Shown here one piece after another: positions 51,836-62,100 of a DNA stretch of 64,000 bases. Position 1 is the stretch's first letter. The number at the start of each line of letters is the position of its first letter. Made by a program: the position numbers and the translations under genes. Under the pieces are notes generated by a model, which was not told where the DNA came from, made no database searches, and saw only the letters and a program-made list of their open reading frames with translations. Source of the stretch: Saprospiraceae bacterium (lineage in GTDB: Bacteria > Bacteroidota > Bacteroidia > Chitinophagales > Saprospiraceae); contig JAIPBE010000005.1 of the NCBI GenBank assembly GCA_021738725.1, forward strand, positions 92,802 to 156,801, read 5' to 3'.

Positions 51836-52351
51836 ATGGACTACTTCGCTTTTTTCGGATTGCCTCGTCAATTCTTCCCCGACCTGGAGAAGATCCGACG
51901 TGCTTTCCTGATCAAGAGTCGCCAGCTGCATCCAGACTACTTCTCTTTCTCTCTCTCCGGGGAAAAACAAAAGGCGGAAGAACTGGCCGGGATCAACAAC
52001 CAGGCATATCAGACCTTATTGGATGAAGATCAGCGCATGGCCCACCTTCTCGGTCTGGAAGAGGTCTTACCTGAAGAGGGGAAGGCCCAGCTTTCTCAGG
52101 AGTTTCTCATGGAAATGATGGAGGTCAATGAAGCACTAATGGAATTGGAGTTTGAACCTTCGGTGGAGAAAAAGGAGTCCCTCAGCAAGGAGCTTCAAGA
52201 ATTGGATGAGCGAATGAAAGCTGTTGCCCGACCCGTCATGGAGCAATGGGATAATGGCGAACATGTTGACCTTCAACCAGTCGTGGATTATTATATGAAG
52301 AATCGATATGTGCATCGCCTCCAATCCAACCTGGAAAAAATGACGACGTAA
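51836..52351 (+). CDS. hscB: HscB-like Fe-S cluster co-chaperone (J-domain)
   Basis: A 171-residue protein with an N-terminal J domain: 'DYFAFFGLPRQFFPDLEKIRRAFL' and the HPD motif in 'SRQLHPDYFSFS'. The C-terminal three-helix part ('EFLMEMMEVNEALMELEFEP') is the HscB domain that contacts the scaffold IscU. It stimulates the Hsp70 HscA during Fe-S cluster transfer. No other isc genes are adjacent, which is common in Bacteroidota. It lies 9 nt after rseP, so probably shares its transcript. Confidence 0.93.
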   Translation: MDYFAFFGLPRQFFPDLEKIRRAFLIKSRQLHPDYFSFSLSGEKQKAEELAGINNQAYQTLLDEDQRMAHLLGLEEVLPEEGKAQLSQEFLMEMMEVNEALMELEFEPSVEKKESLSKELQELDERMKAVARPVMEQWDNGEHVDLQPVVDYYMKNRYVHRLQSNLEKMTT

Positions 52352-52419
52352 ACGTTTTCGGAACTTTCCTGATCTTGGCTCTTGCCTTGTCCGATTTTTT
52401 TGTGAACTTTGCGTGCTGT

Positions 52420-52526
52420 TTGAAACATTCCCACCTCGGGATGCGAGTTCGAGTCCCATTTTTGATGTCTCGAATTCGGTTATTTTTTGCACAATTGACA
52501 ATGGTCAATTGATTGAAACACTTCAT
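52420..52526 (+). pseudogene. Decayed tRNA-Leu unit A (only T-arm and downstream leader kept)
   Basis: 'tttgaaacattc' resembles the leader just before the intact tRNA-Leu, but most of the tRNA body is missing. What follows ('gggatgcgagttcgagtccc', then 'cgaattcggttatttttt') is about 90% like unit B, including the dyad CAATTGAC-aatg-GTCAATTG (52492-52511). It ends where unit B begins. Confidence 0.65.
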
Positions 52527-52677
52527 GCCGAAGTGGCCTCCTTCGTTCCTTCTTCCAGGCGGAACTACGGCGGCCAAGGCGGAACTGGAGGCGCACTGGA
52601 CTCAAAACCTGTCCGCCAACTGGCGGATCCAGTGTACGTCGCGCTCTTGAGCGGGATGCGGGTTCGAGTCCCACTTT
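52527..52677 (+). pseudogene. Decayed tRNA-Leu unit B with two palindromic insertions
   Basis: Pieces of the intact tRNA-Leu occur in the right order: gccgaagtgg, cggaactgg, actggactcaaaa, tccagtgta and cgggttcgagtccca. Between them are a roughly 42-nt insert (52537-52579, containing gttcc...ggaac) and an 18-nt palindrome 'tgtccgccaactggcgga' in the anticodon arm. The acceptor 3' strand is lost (cacttttga instead of cgccttcggc), so no functional tRNA is possible. Confidence 0.75.
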
Positions 52678-52705
52678 TGACGACTCGAATTCAGTTATTT
52701 TTACA

Positions 52706-52725
52706 CAATTGACAACGGTCAATTG
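52706..52725 (+). repeat. Conserved dyad in the tRNA-Leu leader
   Basis: CAATTGAC-aacg-GTCAATTG, 16 nt before the tRNA 5' end. The same dyad is preserved in the duplicate leader (52492-52511), differing only in the spacer. Confidence 0.55.
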
Positions 52726-52740
52726 ATTGAAACACTTCAT

Positions 52741-52824
52741 GCCGAAGTGGCGGAACTGGTAGACGCGCTGGACTCAAAATCCAGTGTAAGCAATTACGTG
52801 CGGGTTCGAGTCCCGCCTTCGGCA
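52741..52824 (+). tRNA. tRNA-Leu (anticodon CAA)
   Basis: A complete class II tRNA. The acceptor is GCCGAAG/CTTCGGC with discriminator A. The anticodon stem CTGGA/TCCAG encloses the loop CTCAAAA (anticodon CAA). A long variable arm GTAA-GCAA-TTAC and the T arm GCGGG-TTCGAGT-CCCGC complete it. CCA is not encoded, unlike tRNA-Glu in this window. Two decayed copies precede it. Confidence 0.97.
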
Positions 52825-52847
52825 CTCTTTATTTTTACCCTTATTAT

Positions 52848-52886
52848 GGCGGGACTCCCTGAGCACTCGGAGAGTCCCGCCTTTTT
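52848..52886 (+). terminator. Terminator after tRNA-Leu
   Basis: ggcgggactc / gagtcccgcc pairs over 10 bp, with an imperfect inner part (cctgag...tcggag), and is followed by ttttta. Confidence 0.78.
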
Positions 52887-53080
52887 ACCCGCCGTAGGAG
52901 GGCGGCACTCTTTACATCTTACAATATCTCAAATCAATCGGGGCGAGAATTCTACCATTCCCCCGAGCACTCGGGGTCGGGGAATACTGCTTTATTACCC
53001 GCGGCCAGGCGGGCACTTTCCGTCTTCCGCCTTCCGCCTTCCCACTTCCTATTTCCCTGCCTCACCGGTAGGCGGGCGCC
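52887..53080. repeat. Gene-free stretch with several GC-rich palindromic boxes
   Basis: At least three short CCCGCC/GGCGGG-type dyads are visible: 'ccgccgtaggagggcgg' (about 52889), 'cccgcggccaggcggg' (about 53000) and 'gcctcaccggtaggc' (about 53061). There is also a 'cttccgccttccgcc' direct repeat near 53031. 'ggcactctttac' at 52894 echoes the tRNA 3' end plus trailer. No ORF or RNA gene was recognised. It looks like accumulated REP-like elements. Confidence 0.55.
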
Positions 53081-53082
53081 TT

Positions 53083-53556
53083 CTATTCAAACTCGCCTGC
53101 TCGGATCAGCTGCTCGATCACCTTGGTCCGATGCTGAAAGATCCCTTCCACCTTTTTATCCACGATCAGCGCATTGGCAATGGCTCCCAGAGGGCCAAAG
53201 GGTATGGCATAATGCAACAGATCCTTCATGCGCACGCCCCCTTCGATGGGTTCAAACCAATGTTCATGGTGCCACATGGCATATGGGCCGATGCGCTGTT
53301 CATCAATAAAATGGACGCCCGGCCGAATATGGGTGATCTCCGTAGCCCAGGTCATGTTAATGCCCAATAGAGGCGAAACCGTATACACGATCATCATCCC
53401 CTCATACATTTCCTGTCCTGTGATATCGCTCTGGATGCAGAAATTCATCTCCTTTGGCGTGATCCGCTGAAGGTTTTCCGGACGACTGAAAAAGTCCCAA
53501 ATCTTCTGAGGATTACCCTGAATATCTTGTTGCCACTGCTTGCCATACACCCTCAT
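53083..53556 (-). CDS. SRPBCC (START-like) family protein
   Basis: A 157-residue ligand-pocket protein. 'WDFFSRPENLQRITPKEMNFCI' and 'MWHHEHWFEPIEGGVRMKDLLHYAIPFGPLGAIANALIV' are characteristic of the SRPBCC group that includes coenzyme Q-binding and cell-division-inhibitor-like proteins. It probably binds a hydrophobic small molecule, identity unknown. Single gene; its stop lies next to the palindrome-rich tRNA-Leu region, and it is divergent from the TonB-like gene. Confidence 0.85.
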   Translation of the reverse strand: MRVYGKQWQQDIQGNPQKIWDFFSRPENLQRITPKEMNFCIQSDITGQEMYEGMMIVYTVSPLLGINMTWATEITHIRPGVHFIDEQRIGPYAMWHHEHWFEPIEGGVRMKDLLHYAIPFGPLGAIANALIVDKKVEGIFQHRTKVIEQLIRAGEFE

Positions 53557-53677
53557 AAGAAATGCTTAACAGGTTATCGTTAGTCTTTAGTAGGACGGTA
53601 ACACCTTTCGGTATGAGACGGTTGTTCAAACAACATAGGAAACAGATATTTCCTGCAATCATAATAAATCGACAGTC

Positions 53678-54484
53678 ATGAAACAGGCACCAGCAGAAAA
53701 GAAAGACAAGCGCAGAGGACGAATGATCGCTCTGTTCTTCCACAGTATCATCATTGCGCTGGCTGTGATTCCCTTCATGTCGCATAAGGCTCAGGAGGAG
53801 TTGATCCTGGAGGATGGCGTTCAGATCATGCTGTTCGACTTCTCTCAAAGAGAAGGTGTATCGGCCGAAGCCAGCCCGGAACCAGAAGCTGAAACTGTTC
53901 AGAAAGCGCCTGCACCAGCCGAAGCGGAACAGTTTGAAGTTGAACCATTGCCCGTTCCAGAGGTAGTCTTGTCCGAATCTCCTGAACCAGTTGTTTTGGA
54001 AGAAGCAAAGGTCCCTGTTGAAAAAAAGGTTGAAGAAGCCGAAACAGCAGTCGTTGATGCGGTGAAAGCGGATCGGTCTTCCCATTCAAAAAGTGATGTC
54101 CTCGTGCGCCCGAATAGTGGAGGCAATCAGAACGGAGGCAGTACCTCTGCTGGCGACAAGAATGAAAAAGCTGGTGAAGGCAAAGGCAGCAAGTCAGACG
54201 GTTTTGACCTGAGTGGCAGTGGCATCCTGACTCGTAAGGTAATCTACCGGGCCAGCCTGGAAAACATCATCCGACAGAATGGAACTTTTGTGGTCAATAT
54301 CTGTGTGAATCGCAGTGGTAATGTGACCGCCGCCAAATACAACCCTGAGGGATCGACCATTACCGAACCAAACCTGGTCCGCAAAGCCATGGACGCCGCC
54401 ACCAAATACAAATTCGAACGAGATGCCACCGCGCCTCCTCAACAGTGCGGCCGAATGACCTTCGTGATCAAGGGTATCCAATAA
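53678..54484 (+). CDS. TonB-like energy-transducer protein
   Basis: 268 residues: a short basic N-terminus, one membrane helix (about 17-35, 'MIALFFHSIIIALAVIPFM'), and a long Pro/Glu/Ala-rich periplasm-spanning region ('EPLPVPEVVLSESPEPVVLEE'). A Gly/Ser/Lys linker follows, then a C-terminal TonB-like domain ('ENIIRQNGTFVVNICVNRSGNVTAAKYNPEG') ending in 'MTFVIKGIQ'. It would couple the inner-membrane proton motive force to outer-membrane transporters. ExbB/ExbD genes are not beside it; in Bacteroidota such genes are often preceded by exbB-exbD-exbD, but here the upstream neighbour is an SRPBCC gene on the other strand. Confidence 0.85.
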   Translation: MKQAPAEKKDKRRGRMIALFFHSIIIALAVIPFMSHKAQEELILEDGVQIMLFDFSQREGVSAEASPEPEAETVQKAPAPAEAEQFEVEPLPVPEVVLSESPEPVVLEEAKVPVEKKVEEAETAVVDAVKADRSSHSKSDVLVRPNSGGNQNGGSTSAGDKNEKAGEGKGSKSDGFDLSGSGILTRKVIYRASLENIIRQNGTFVVNICVNRSGNVTAAKYNPEGSTITEPNLVRKAMDAATKYKFERDATAPPQQCGRMTFVIKGIQ

Positions 54485-54510
54485 GCATTCATCCACTTCT
54501 CATAGGTTAG

Positions 54511-54540
54511 CCCCTTCTACGCAAGCAGGAGGGGTTTTTT
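54511..54540 (+). terminator. Terminator after the TonB-like gene
   Basis: ccccttc / ggagggg (7 bp with one G-U) and a 10-nt loop are followed by six T. Confidence 0.85.
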
Positions 54541-54904
54541 AATATCCATACTTCTGTCACATAATCGAATTTTAGGTCCAACATTTGGAACTCTCCAGGC
54601 TTCGTATATAATCAAATTTATCTCGTTTTCATTCACAGAAAACAAGACCAAAGATTTACGAAAATGATGAATATAGCATGTCACAATATTCACATTTTAT
54701 GGACATTCCTCGTCTACCCTTTTGAAAAAGTGGCTCGTGACATTTACGATTCAGCCCATTATTTATAGAAGTTTCACACAATCTGACCCTGAATCGGTTG
54801 GATTTACCCTTGTTTACCGGGAACATCTTATGGTGAAAAGCACCCATCATAGCCGGTATATCGCTGTACCGCTCATGTTCTGAACCAGTGCTCCTAAAGA
54901 ATTG
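54541..54904 (+). other. Long AT-rich intergenic region upstream of the surface-protein gene
   Basis: About 360 nt without a credible gene; one 34-codon ORF from 54664 has no support. A hairpin-like dyad CGGTA-tatcgctg-TACCG (54854-54871) sits about 50 nt before the sigma-54-like element. The length and position would suit an enhancer-controlled promoter. Nothing else was recognised. Confidence 0.5.
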
Positions 54905-54919
54905 TGGCATACATCTTGC
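54905..54919 (+). promoter_or_regulatory. Sigma-54 (RpoN)-type promoter
   Basis: TGGCAT-ACATC-TTGC matches the -24/-12 consensus TGGCAY-N5-TTGC, with the GG and GC dinucleotides exactly 12 nt apart. Transcription would start near 54931, 28 nt before ATG 54959. No TAnnTTTG element is present in this region. It overlaps the longer track ORF (TTG 54902), which argues against that start. Confidence 0.65.
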
Positions 54920-54958
54920 GTTTGCCCGTTCAATAATAAGACTGAAATACCTTTTACT

Positions 54959-57900
54959 ATGAAGAGGATCCTGACAATTATAGGAATCATCGGTTTATGC
55001 TATTCCACTTCCTATACCCAGATCACGGGAACGGCTTTCCGAGATTACAACGGCAACGGAATCAAAGAAGGTGGCGAACCAGGTGTTGCAGACATTATCG
55101 TCAATTTCTATAGCAATGCAGCACTTCCGGCGAAAGATCAATTGGTCGGTACCGTCACTACGAATACCTCCGGAGCTTATTCCTATACACCACCCTCCTA
55201 CCCCATACGGGTAGAGTTTACGATCCCTTCCAGTGGAGCCTGTGATCTGATGGCCGGACAGGATTATCCGGCTGCTAACGGAGATACCTATGGGACTTCA
55301 GTCCAGTTACTTACAGGAGACGGAACAGCAAATTTCATTGTGAGCTATCCCGTGGATTTTGCCCTTGATGAAAACCCACCCGTTTATGTCCCCTGCTATA
55401 CAAATGGAGATCCTCTTGCGGGTGGAAATGCAGGTGAAGCGGATGCCCTGGTTTCCTTCCATTATATGGATTCCGGGTATGGCTCCAATTCCGGTCGTGG
55501 ACCAACCAATCCGGTGGGACCTGCTCACGGTGTACTGGCCATAACCAAGCAGATAGGGTCTGCCTACGGCGTCGCCTATTCTCGACAGTCTGACCTCATT
55601 TTCACATCAGCATTCATGAAGCGTCACTCCGGGTTCGGGCCTCTGGGTGGCGGTGGTATTTATGTTGTGGACCCAAACAATATAGATCTGGTAGGGAGTC
55701 TTGCTTTTATGGATTTCGACGCATTGGGTATTCCCACAAGTGATGAGATCGGCGCGTACACCTTCCCTACATCAAACAGTCAGGAATTTGTCAGTAATGT
55801 GATCGGTACGAATGCACTAAGAGGACTTCCCGCCACAAAATCGACCCCTAACAATGACCCCGCTGCATATACGCAAGCGGGCAAATTGTCATTTGGAGAT
55901 ATGGATATCTCAGAAGACGGGCGCTATCTATACATCGTCAATTTGTATGATCGCAAACTGTATAGCATTGATCTGGTAGATCCCTTCAATCCTACAGCAC
56001 CTACCCTCCTCGACGTAGGTACACGGGTCAAAGCATTTCCGATTCCCAATCCTTGTACAACCACTGAAAATGGAGAATATCGACCTTTCGCCCTGAAGAT
56101 CCGCCGTGGAAAGGTGTTTGTCGGTGTTACTTGCTCCGGAGAAGATGCAGCCGGTGCCACCGTTGGTACACTGGCAGATGTACTGGGCACAGTCTATGAA
56201 TTTGATATTGCGACGGAAACCTTTGATCCGAGTCCCAAACTGCAATTTGATTTCAACTATACACGAACAAAGAATTTTGCACCCTGGCGTTCTAGCTGGC
56301 TGTCCGGCAATTTCAATGAAATAGGGGCACCCATGATCAGTGATATTGAATTCGATGCCCAGGGCAATATGCTATTGGGTGTCCGTGACCGCCGAGGTGA
56401 TCAGTTTGGCTATCAAAACTATCCACCCGTCGGAACAACATTGTATAATGATGCCACTGTGGGTGAACTGTTGCGCGCTGTGCGTGATCCAAATGGAGCA
56501 TCCTGCAATGACTATACCATTCAATTCAACCCGGAGTATTACAATGATAACGGGGTGCACCAGGAAGAAACGCAGGGTGGATTGGTGGTCCATTATACAG
56601 CTGCCTTTGATGGTGTTTTAACTACGGTTCTTGACCCGATCGGTATTTGGTCTGGTGGAACCTGGTTGTATAACAATGCAACAGGCCAAAGGGCTAATGT
56701 GGGATACGAGATCTTCTATTCTGCGGCATCAGGTCAAGGTGCCTCGACTTTTGGTAAAGCCAATGGCCTGGGTGACCTCGAGGCCCAGGGTATCGTCCCT
56801 CCGATCGAGATCGGCAACCTAGTCTGGGAAGACACCGACCGGGACGGCATCCAGGACGGAGATGAACCAGGTATCGCAGGTGTTATGGTAGAATTGCTGG
56901 ATTCACTCGGCAATCTTATTGCCATGGATGTCACAGATAATGATGGCGGGTATTATTTCAACTTCGACAATGTAAATGCCCCTAGTGGACCGGATCCTTA
57001 TACGACCTATATGTTGCGGATCAAGCCGGCTCAGTTTGTCAATGGCGAAGGTCAGGGTGTTCTTGCCGGGTATCTCCTGACGCTGACCAATGAGGTCGGG
57101 AATGGTGCACTGGACCAAAGTGATAACGATGCTGCCCTTGTCGGAGGTGTCCCCAAGCTCACCTTTACGACAGGCGCTAATGGCCAGAACAATCACTCTT
57201 ACGATTTTGGCTTCACCCCTTGCGAAGTCACCACAGCTGGACTAGATCCAATTTCAATCCTGTGTAATGACGGTGGCACCCCTAATGGCCTGACAACAGA
57301 TGATTTCATCTCCTTTACACTCACTCCGGAAGGAATCCAAACACATAACCCCTACACCGTATCGGTGATAGGCGGCGGAACTACGATCACACCGACATCC
57401 GCTAATTTTGGGGTACCCACCAACTTCCAGCTCGGTGCAGGAAGTGCCGATGGTGCTACCACCTGGACGATCCGTGTGACTGACGGAGATGATCCCAATT
57501 GCTTCATTGAAGTACAGATCGGTCCGATCGACAATTGCTCAGAAAACTGTGATCTGGTCCTGAACCCAGAGGCCATTTGTCAATTGGGTGGTGATCTGTA
57601 TGATCTGGTCGTCAGCTATACTTATGTCAACGATCTGGACGATGACCTGACCATTATGCTGGGATCAGGTGAAATGCAAACAGTAGCCGCGCCCGGACCG
57701 AACGGAGCGGGTATGGTGACCTTTACAGGTTTGTCCAATTTGGGCATCAGCGATATCCCGGTTACCGGGGCATTTGCCAACAACGTATTCTGCAGTGCAG
57801 ATACGTCCTACGATTCCCCTGATTATTGTTGCTTCATGGCCATTGATACCATTGTCGTTTCTGATTGCTTCCTGGGCACCTATAGCGTGGATCTCACGCT

Positions 57901-58717
57901 GACGTTTGCCGGGGTCCCCAATCAACTGGTGGTGGACATCAATAATCAATTGTTCAACATCACCCCATCCAGCCCATTCGGTACAGAGACTTTTACCATC
58001 TCTGGTCTCGATTGCAAATTGAGTACAGGCTATACGGTGGATGTTCTGGTTTACAATATCGATCTGCCGGTTTGTAATGACAGCCGAACAAACTACTACG
58101 AGATCCCCAAGCTGATCGTAGACCTGGGCGACCTGCCGATCAACTATCCGGTCACCTTTAACAATAATGGAGCTTACCACACCATGACCCCGCTACTTTA
58201 TCTGGGGAACTGTGTGGATAATGAGATCGAAGGTCAACCCAATCAGCAGGCTGGAACCATTATCAATGGAGATGACCACTCACCGGGAGAAAGTACGACC
58301 TACGGTAACTGTACAGTACCAGATGATGATGAGGATGGATTACTCTATACGCCAATGATTGCACCTGGTGCACCCTTGAGCCTCTGTATTAATCTTCTTC
58401 AGGATTTTGATGAAGATGCTTATCTGACTGCCTGGATCGACTGGAATGCAAATGGCTTCCTCGAAGCAGGAGAGCAAGTGATCAATCAGACCGTCACTGC
58501 AAATACAGGTAGTTATAGCAATTGCTTTACGGTGAACGTGCCGACTGATGCTGTTCTGGATACAGAGCTGGCAGTCAGAGTACGGTTGAATTTGAATGGA
58601 CCGGCTCTTCCCACCGGCCTTGCCATTGGTGGAGAGGTGGAGGATTATATGCTGGTATTAAGCTGCAATCCGGCGATTTGCCTGCCTGCATCTGTCACCC
58701 GGAAGAACCAGTTCTGA
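54959..58717 (+). CDS. Large secreted SdrD B-like / GEVED-domain surface protein
   Basis: About 1252 residues from ATG 54959 (M20 of the track ORF). The signal peptide is '[21 protein letters not shown]'. An SdrD B-like domain ('[20 protein letters not shown]') starts the mature part. A long beta-rich domain of about 440 residues follows ('[18 protein letters not shown]'), then a second SdrD B-like unit ('[20 protein letters not shown]') with Ca-binding-type Asp loops. Cys-rich Ig-like repeats come next, and a final GEVED-type domain ('[12 protein letters not shown]', 'GGEVEDYML'). The end '[17 protein letters not shown]' has no classical T9SS tail. A surface or adhesive role is inferred. It is followed on the same strand by the DUF11-repeat gene. 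Confidence 0.87.
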   Translation: MKRILTIIGIIGLCYSTSYTQITGTAFRDYNGNGIKEGGEPGVADIIVNFYSNAALPAKDQLVGTVTTNTSGAYSYTPPSYPIRVEFTIPSSGACDLMAGQDYPAANGDTYGTSVQLLTGDGTANFIVSYPVDFALDENPPVYVPCYTNGDPLAGGNAGEADALVSFHYMDSGYGSNSGRGPTNPVGPAHGVLAITKQIGSAYGVAYSRQSDLIFTSAFMKRHSGFGPLGGGGIYVVDPNNIDLVGSLAFMDFDALGIPTSDEIGAYTFPTSNSQEFVSNVIGTNALRGLPATKSTPNNDPAAYTQAGKLSFGDMDISEDGRYLYIVNLYDRKLYSIDLVDPFNPTAPTLLDVGTRVKAFPIPNPCTTTENGEYRPFALKIRRGKVFVGVTCSGEDAAGATVGTLADVLGTVYEFDIATETFDPSPKLQFDFNYTRTKNFAPWRSSWLSGNFNEIGAPMISDIEFDAQGNMLLGVRDRRGDQFGYQNYPPVGTTLYNDATVGELLRAVRDPNGASCNDYTIQFNPEYYNDNGVHQEETQGGLVVHYTAAFDGVLTTVLDPIGIWSGGTWLYNNATGQRANVGYEIFYSAASGQGASTFGKANGLGDLEAQGIVPPIEIGNLVWEDTDRDGIQDGDEPGIAGVMVELLDSLGNLIAMDVTDNDGGYYFNFDNVNAPSGPDPYTTYMLRIKPAQFVNGEGQGVLAGYLLTLTNEVGNGALDQSDNDAALVGGVPKLTFTTGANGQNNHSYDFGFTPCEVTTAGLDPISILCNDGGTPNGLTTDDFISFTLTPEGIQTHNPYTVSVIGGGTTITPTSANFGVPTNFQLGAGSADGATTWTIRVTDGDDPNCFIEVQIGPIDNCSENCDLVLNPEAICQLGGDLYDLVVSYTYVNDLDDDLTIMLGSGEMQTVAAPGPNGAGMVTFTGLSNLGISDIPVTGAFANNVFCSADTSYDSPDYCCFMAIDTIVVSDCFLGTYSVDLTLTFAGVPNQLVVDINNQLFNITPSSPFGTETFTISGLDCKLSTGYTVDVLVYNIDLPVCNDSRTNYYEIPKLIVDLGDLPINYPVTFNNNGAYHTMTPLLYLGNCVDNEIEGQPNQQAGTIINGDDHSPGESTTYGNCTVPDDDEDGLLYTPMIAPGAPLSLCINLLQDFDEDAYLTAWIDWNANGFLEAGEQVINQTVTANTGSYSNCFTVNVPTDAVLDTELAVRVRLNLNGPALPTGLAIGGEVEDYMLVLSCNPAICLPASVTRKNQF

Positions 58718-59105
58718 TCAACCCATACGTCCTGGCAAATGAGCCGGTATGACGGAATAGATATGATTAAGGGTTCATCAAACCTGTCACATTTCTCGAC
58801 ATCATGCACAATATGACAGCGGGAATACACACAGATTTGCACTCCCTTTTGCAAACCCTGGATGTCGATGTGGTCGTATCCAGAACAAAACAGATTATTC
58901 ACCAAAATCGGTAGCCTTCGGCCTCCGATTCAGGAGAAAACCTATATTCTTTTAGATGTCATTTATTAATATAATTGATTTCTTAATGAGTAGTCAAATG
59001 ATGTATAAACGTAACAGCAAGACCTGTTGCACTCCAACGCGATGGTCCAAACCATCCGTTGGGAAAACACCTCTACACATTGCTAATTTTTTGATGATGG
59101 TACCC
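58718..59105 (+). other. Intergenic / leader region before the DUF11 protein
   Basis: About 390 nt. The ORF track extends the next gene into it (to 58956), but those codons are low-complexity and lie before the evident signal peptide. An imperfect hairpin 'aatcggtagccttcggcctccgatt' (about 58908-58932) has no T run. No clear promoter of either type was found. Confidence 0.4.
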
Positions 59106-62100
59106 ATGTTTACTTCCAATCGTGTAAAAAATCAACTGTTCAGCCGCACCTTGTGGGTTTTGTTGAGTGGTTTATTTCTGCTTGGCTTTTCCAGCCTGAG
59201 CGCCCAGGTCGATGTCTCATTGACCAGTTGGGCCAATAAGGTCATTGTCGCTAAGGGGGAATCATTCAATGTGCGCGTTGTGGCGCACAATGACGCCCAA
59301 ACGGCTAATACTGGCCTTCAAGTCATGGTGACTCCTCCCTTAGGGATCTCACAGACGGGTGTTGTGGCTCCTGCAGGAACAAACTTCTCGGCGGGCTTGT
59401 GGAATATTGGTTCTGCTATGACCGCTGGCGTGGATTCTCTGGTCCTGACCTTTACGTATACAGCAGATACAGAAGGTCCGCATGTGATCGTGTCAGAGGT
59501 CTATGCGCAGAATGAACTGGATCTGGATTCAGCACCAAATGATGGTGCCATCAAGCAGGATGACTATGCCACTGCCTTTGTGTCCGTGCCCCTTCGTTTT
59601 TGTGCTGCTACCGGAGATACCATCACTCTGCATGCACCTTTGGGATTGACAGATTATCAGTGGTATCTGGACCAGGGATTTGGACCTCTTCCAATAGCTG
59701 GTGCCACATCACCGGACTACGATGCATTCAGGCCTGGAACGTATACATACCAGGCCATAGATCCTGTTTCTCATTGCCCGGCTCTCGGTTGTTGCCCGAT
59801 CGTGTTGGATGAAAAGTGTATGGATCTGGCATTGTACAAGAAATTAGCCAACGGCCAACCAGAAATGGTTGAACCCGGAGATATTGTCACGTTTACCATC
59901 ACCGTGATCAATCAAGGGACCCTCACTGCTGATAACATTGTTCTTTCAGATTATATCCCGGCGCAAATGAGCTTTGTCGCCCAGGCCGGCTGGTCTGCAG
60001 GTGGAGGGATCGCCACGCGAACACTCGAAGCGAATGATGAGCTCCCCGCAGGCGGGTTACTTCCGGGTGCCAGTGTCAATGTTGACATCCAGCTTCGGGT
60101 CAATAGCCCGATGGCGAACAATACCATCATTACCAACTTCGCGGAGATCTCTTCTGCTACTGACACCGATGGTGTCAGTCAGCCAGATGTGGATTCCACT
60201 CCGGATAACATCAATACAGATGTATTCCTGGTCGATAATGATGTGGACGGAAACGGTAAGGCTAATGGCGATGAAGATGATCATGACCCTGCTTCTGTTA
60301 CTGTCGAGCCTTTCGACCTGGCGTTATACAAGCAGTTAGCCAATGGTCAGTCAGCTATGGTCGAACCCGGTGATGTGGTCACCTTTACGGTCACTGTTGT
60401 CAACCAGGGTTTGATCACGGCGGACAATATCGACCTCGCCGATTATTTCGACCCAGCGCAACTTTCATTATCCGATGCCGATTGGACGGCGGATGGCGTT
60501 GGTCGCATCTCTCTGATCAACACATTGGGCCCATTGACTCCCGGTGCCAGCACCTCAGTTGACGTCACCTTCACGGTGGCCTCTCCTCTTCCCAGTAACA
60601 CCGTGATCGTCAACTGGGCAGAGATCAGCGCTGCAACAGATGATGCCAACAACCCACAGGAGGACCTGGATTCTGACCCGGATAACAATCCGGGCGATCT
60701 CTTCCTGGTGGATGACGAGATCAACGGAAATGGTAAGGCTGGAGGTGATGAAGATGATCATGACAAAGCTGAACTGATCGTTGAGCCATTCGACCTGGCC
60801 CTTTACAAGACACTTGCGGTCGGCCAATCCGAATTAGTAGAGGCAAGCGACAAGGTCACATTTACCATTTATGTGGTCAACCAGGGGCTGATTGCTGCAG
60901 GTAATATTCAGTTGGTGGACTATGTCCCGACAGATATGACATTTGTTCCAGCGGACAACCCGCTGTGGAATCCGGATGCTACGATCACCCTTCCGGGCAT
61001 CCTGGCTCCAGGTGAGACCACCAGTATGGATATCGTCCTGACGGTGAACAGCCCACTGGCTGCCAATACGGTCATCATCAATAATGCCGAGATCAAAGGA
61101 GCGACCGACAACCTGGGGAATCCTCAGGAGGACATCGATTCTGATCCGGACATGAGCAATGACGATCTGTTCCTGGTAGATAATGAGATCAACGGCAACG
61201 GGAAAGTCGGCGGTGATGAGGATGATCACGATCCTGCTTCTGTAACCGTAGAACCCTTCGATCTGGCACTGTACAAGCAGTTGGCCAATGGCCAAAATAG
61301 CCAGGTCAAACCGGGTGATGATGTGTCCTATACAATTACCATTGTCAATCAGGGGCTTGTCGATGCAGGCAATATCAAGATCGTAGAGTATGTGCCTGCT
61401 GGTATGAGTTTCTCTTTGGCGAACAATCCGGCATGGTCTGCCTCAGGTGCCAATTATGTCACCACCTTACCAGGGGTGCTGGCTGCAGGCGCACAAACCA
61501 CGATCAATGTGGTCCTGACAGTAAACAACCCGATCGCGGCGAACACCACTCTGACAAACTTTGCAGAGATCGCCGCGGCCACCGATGACCTTGGCAACCC
61601 ACAGGTAGACATCGATTCCAATCCGGATGAGATGAATGATGACCTCCTGTTGGTGGATGATGATATCAATGGCGACGGCAAAAACAATGGTGACGAAGAT
61701 GATCACGACAAAGCAGAAGTAGTAGTCGATCCATTTGACATGGCCTTGTACAAGGCGTTGGCCAATGGCCAGGATGCCATGGTCGAGCCAGGCGACAATG
61801 TCACCTTTACCATTACAGTTGTCAACCAGGGAGCGATCACCGCGACGGATGTCGAAGTGACTGATTATGTTCCAGCTGGCTTCACGTTTGAGGCCGGCAG
61901 TAACAGCCCTATGTGGTCATATACAGCTGGCAAAGCCAAGCGGACGATCAGCGGACCTATTGCTCCCGGAGCATCCTCTTCCATTGATATCGTCTTACGC
62001 GTCAACAATCCACAGGCATCCGGTACAGTCATAACAAACTGGGCAGAGATCTCCGATGCCAAAGACCTGAATGGTGTATCTCAGCCGGATATTGATTCAG

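Noticed and set aside
54664-54768. 34-codon ORF upstream of the sigma-54-like site
   Set aside because: It has no promoter, no ribosome site and no recognisable features. It is more likely chance in AT-rich DNA.
58836-58853. Sigma-54-like 'ttgcactcccttttgca' before the DUF11 gene
   Set aside because: The GG at -24 is lost and the spacing is one base too long.
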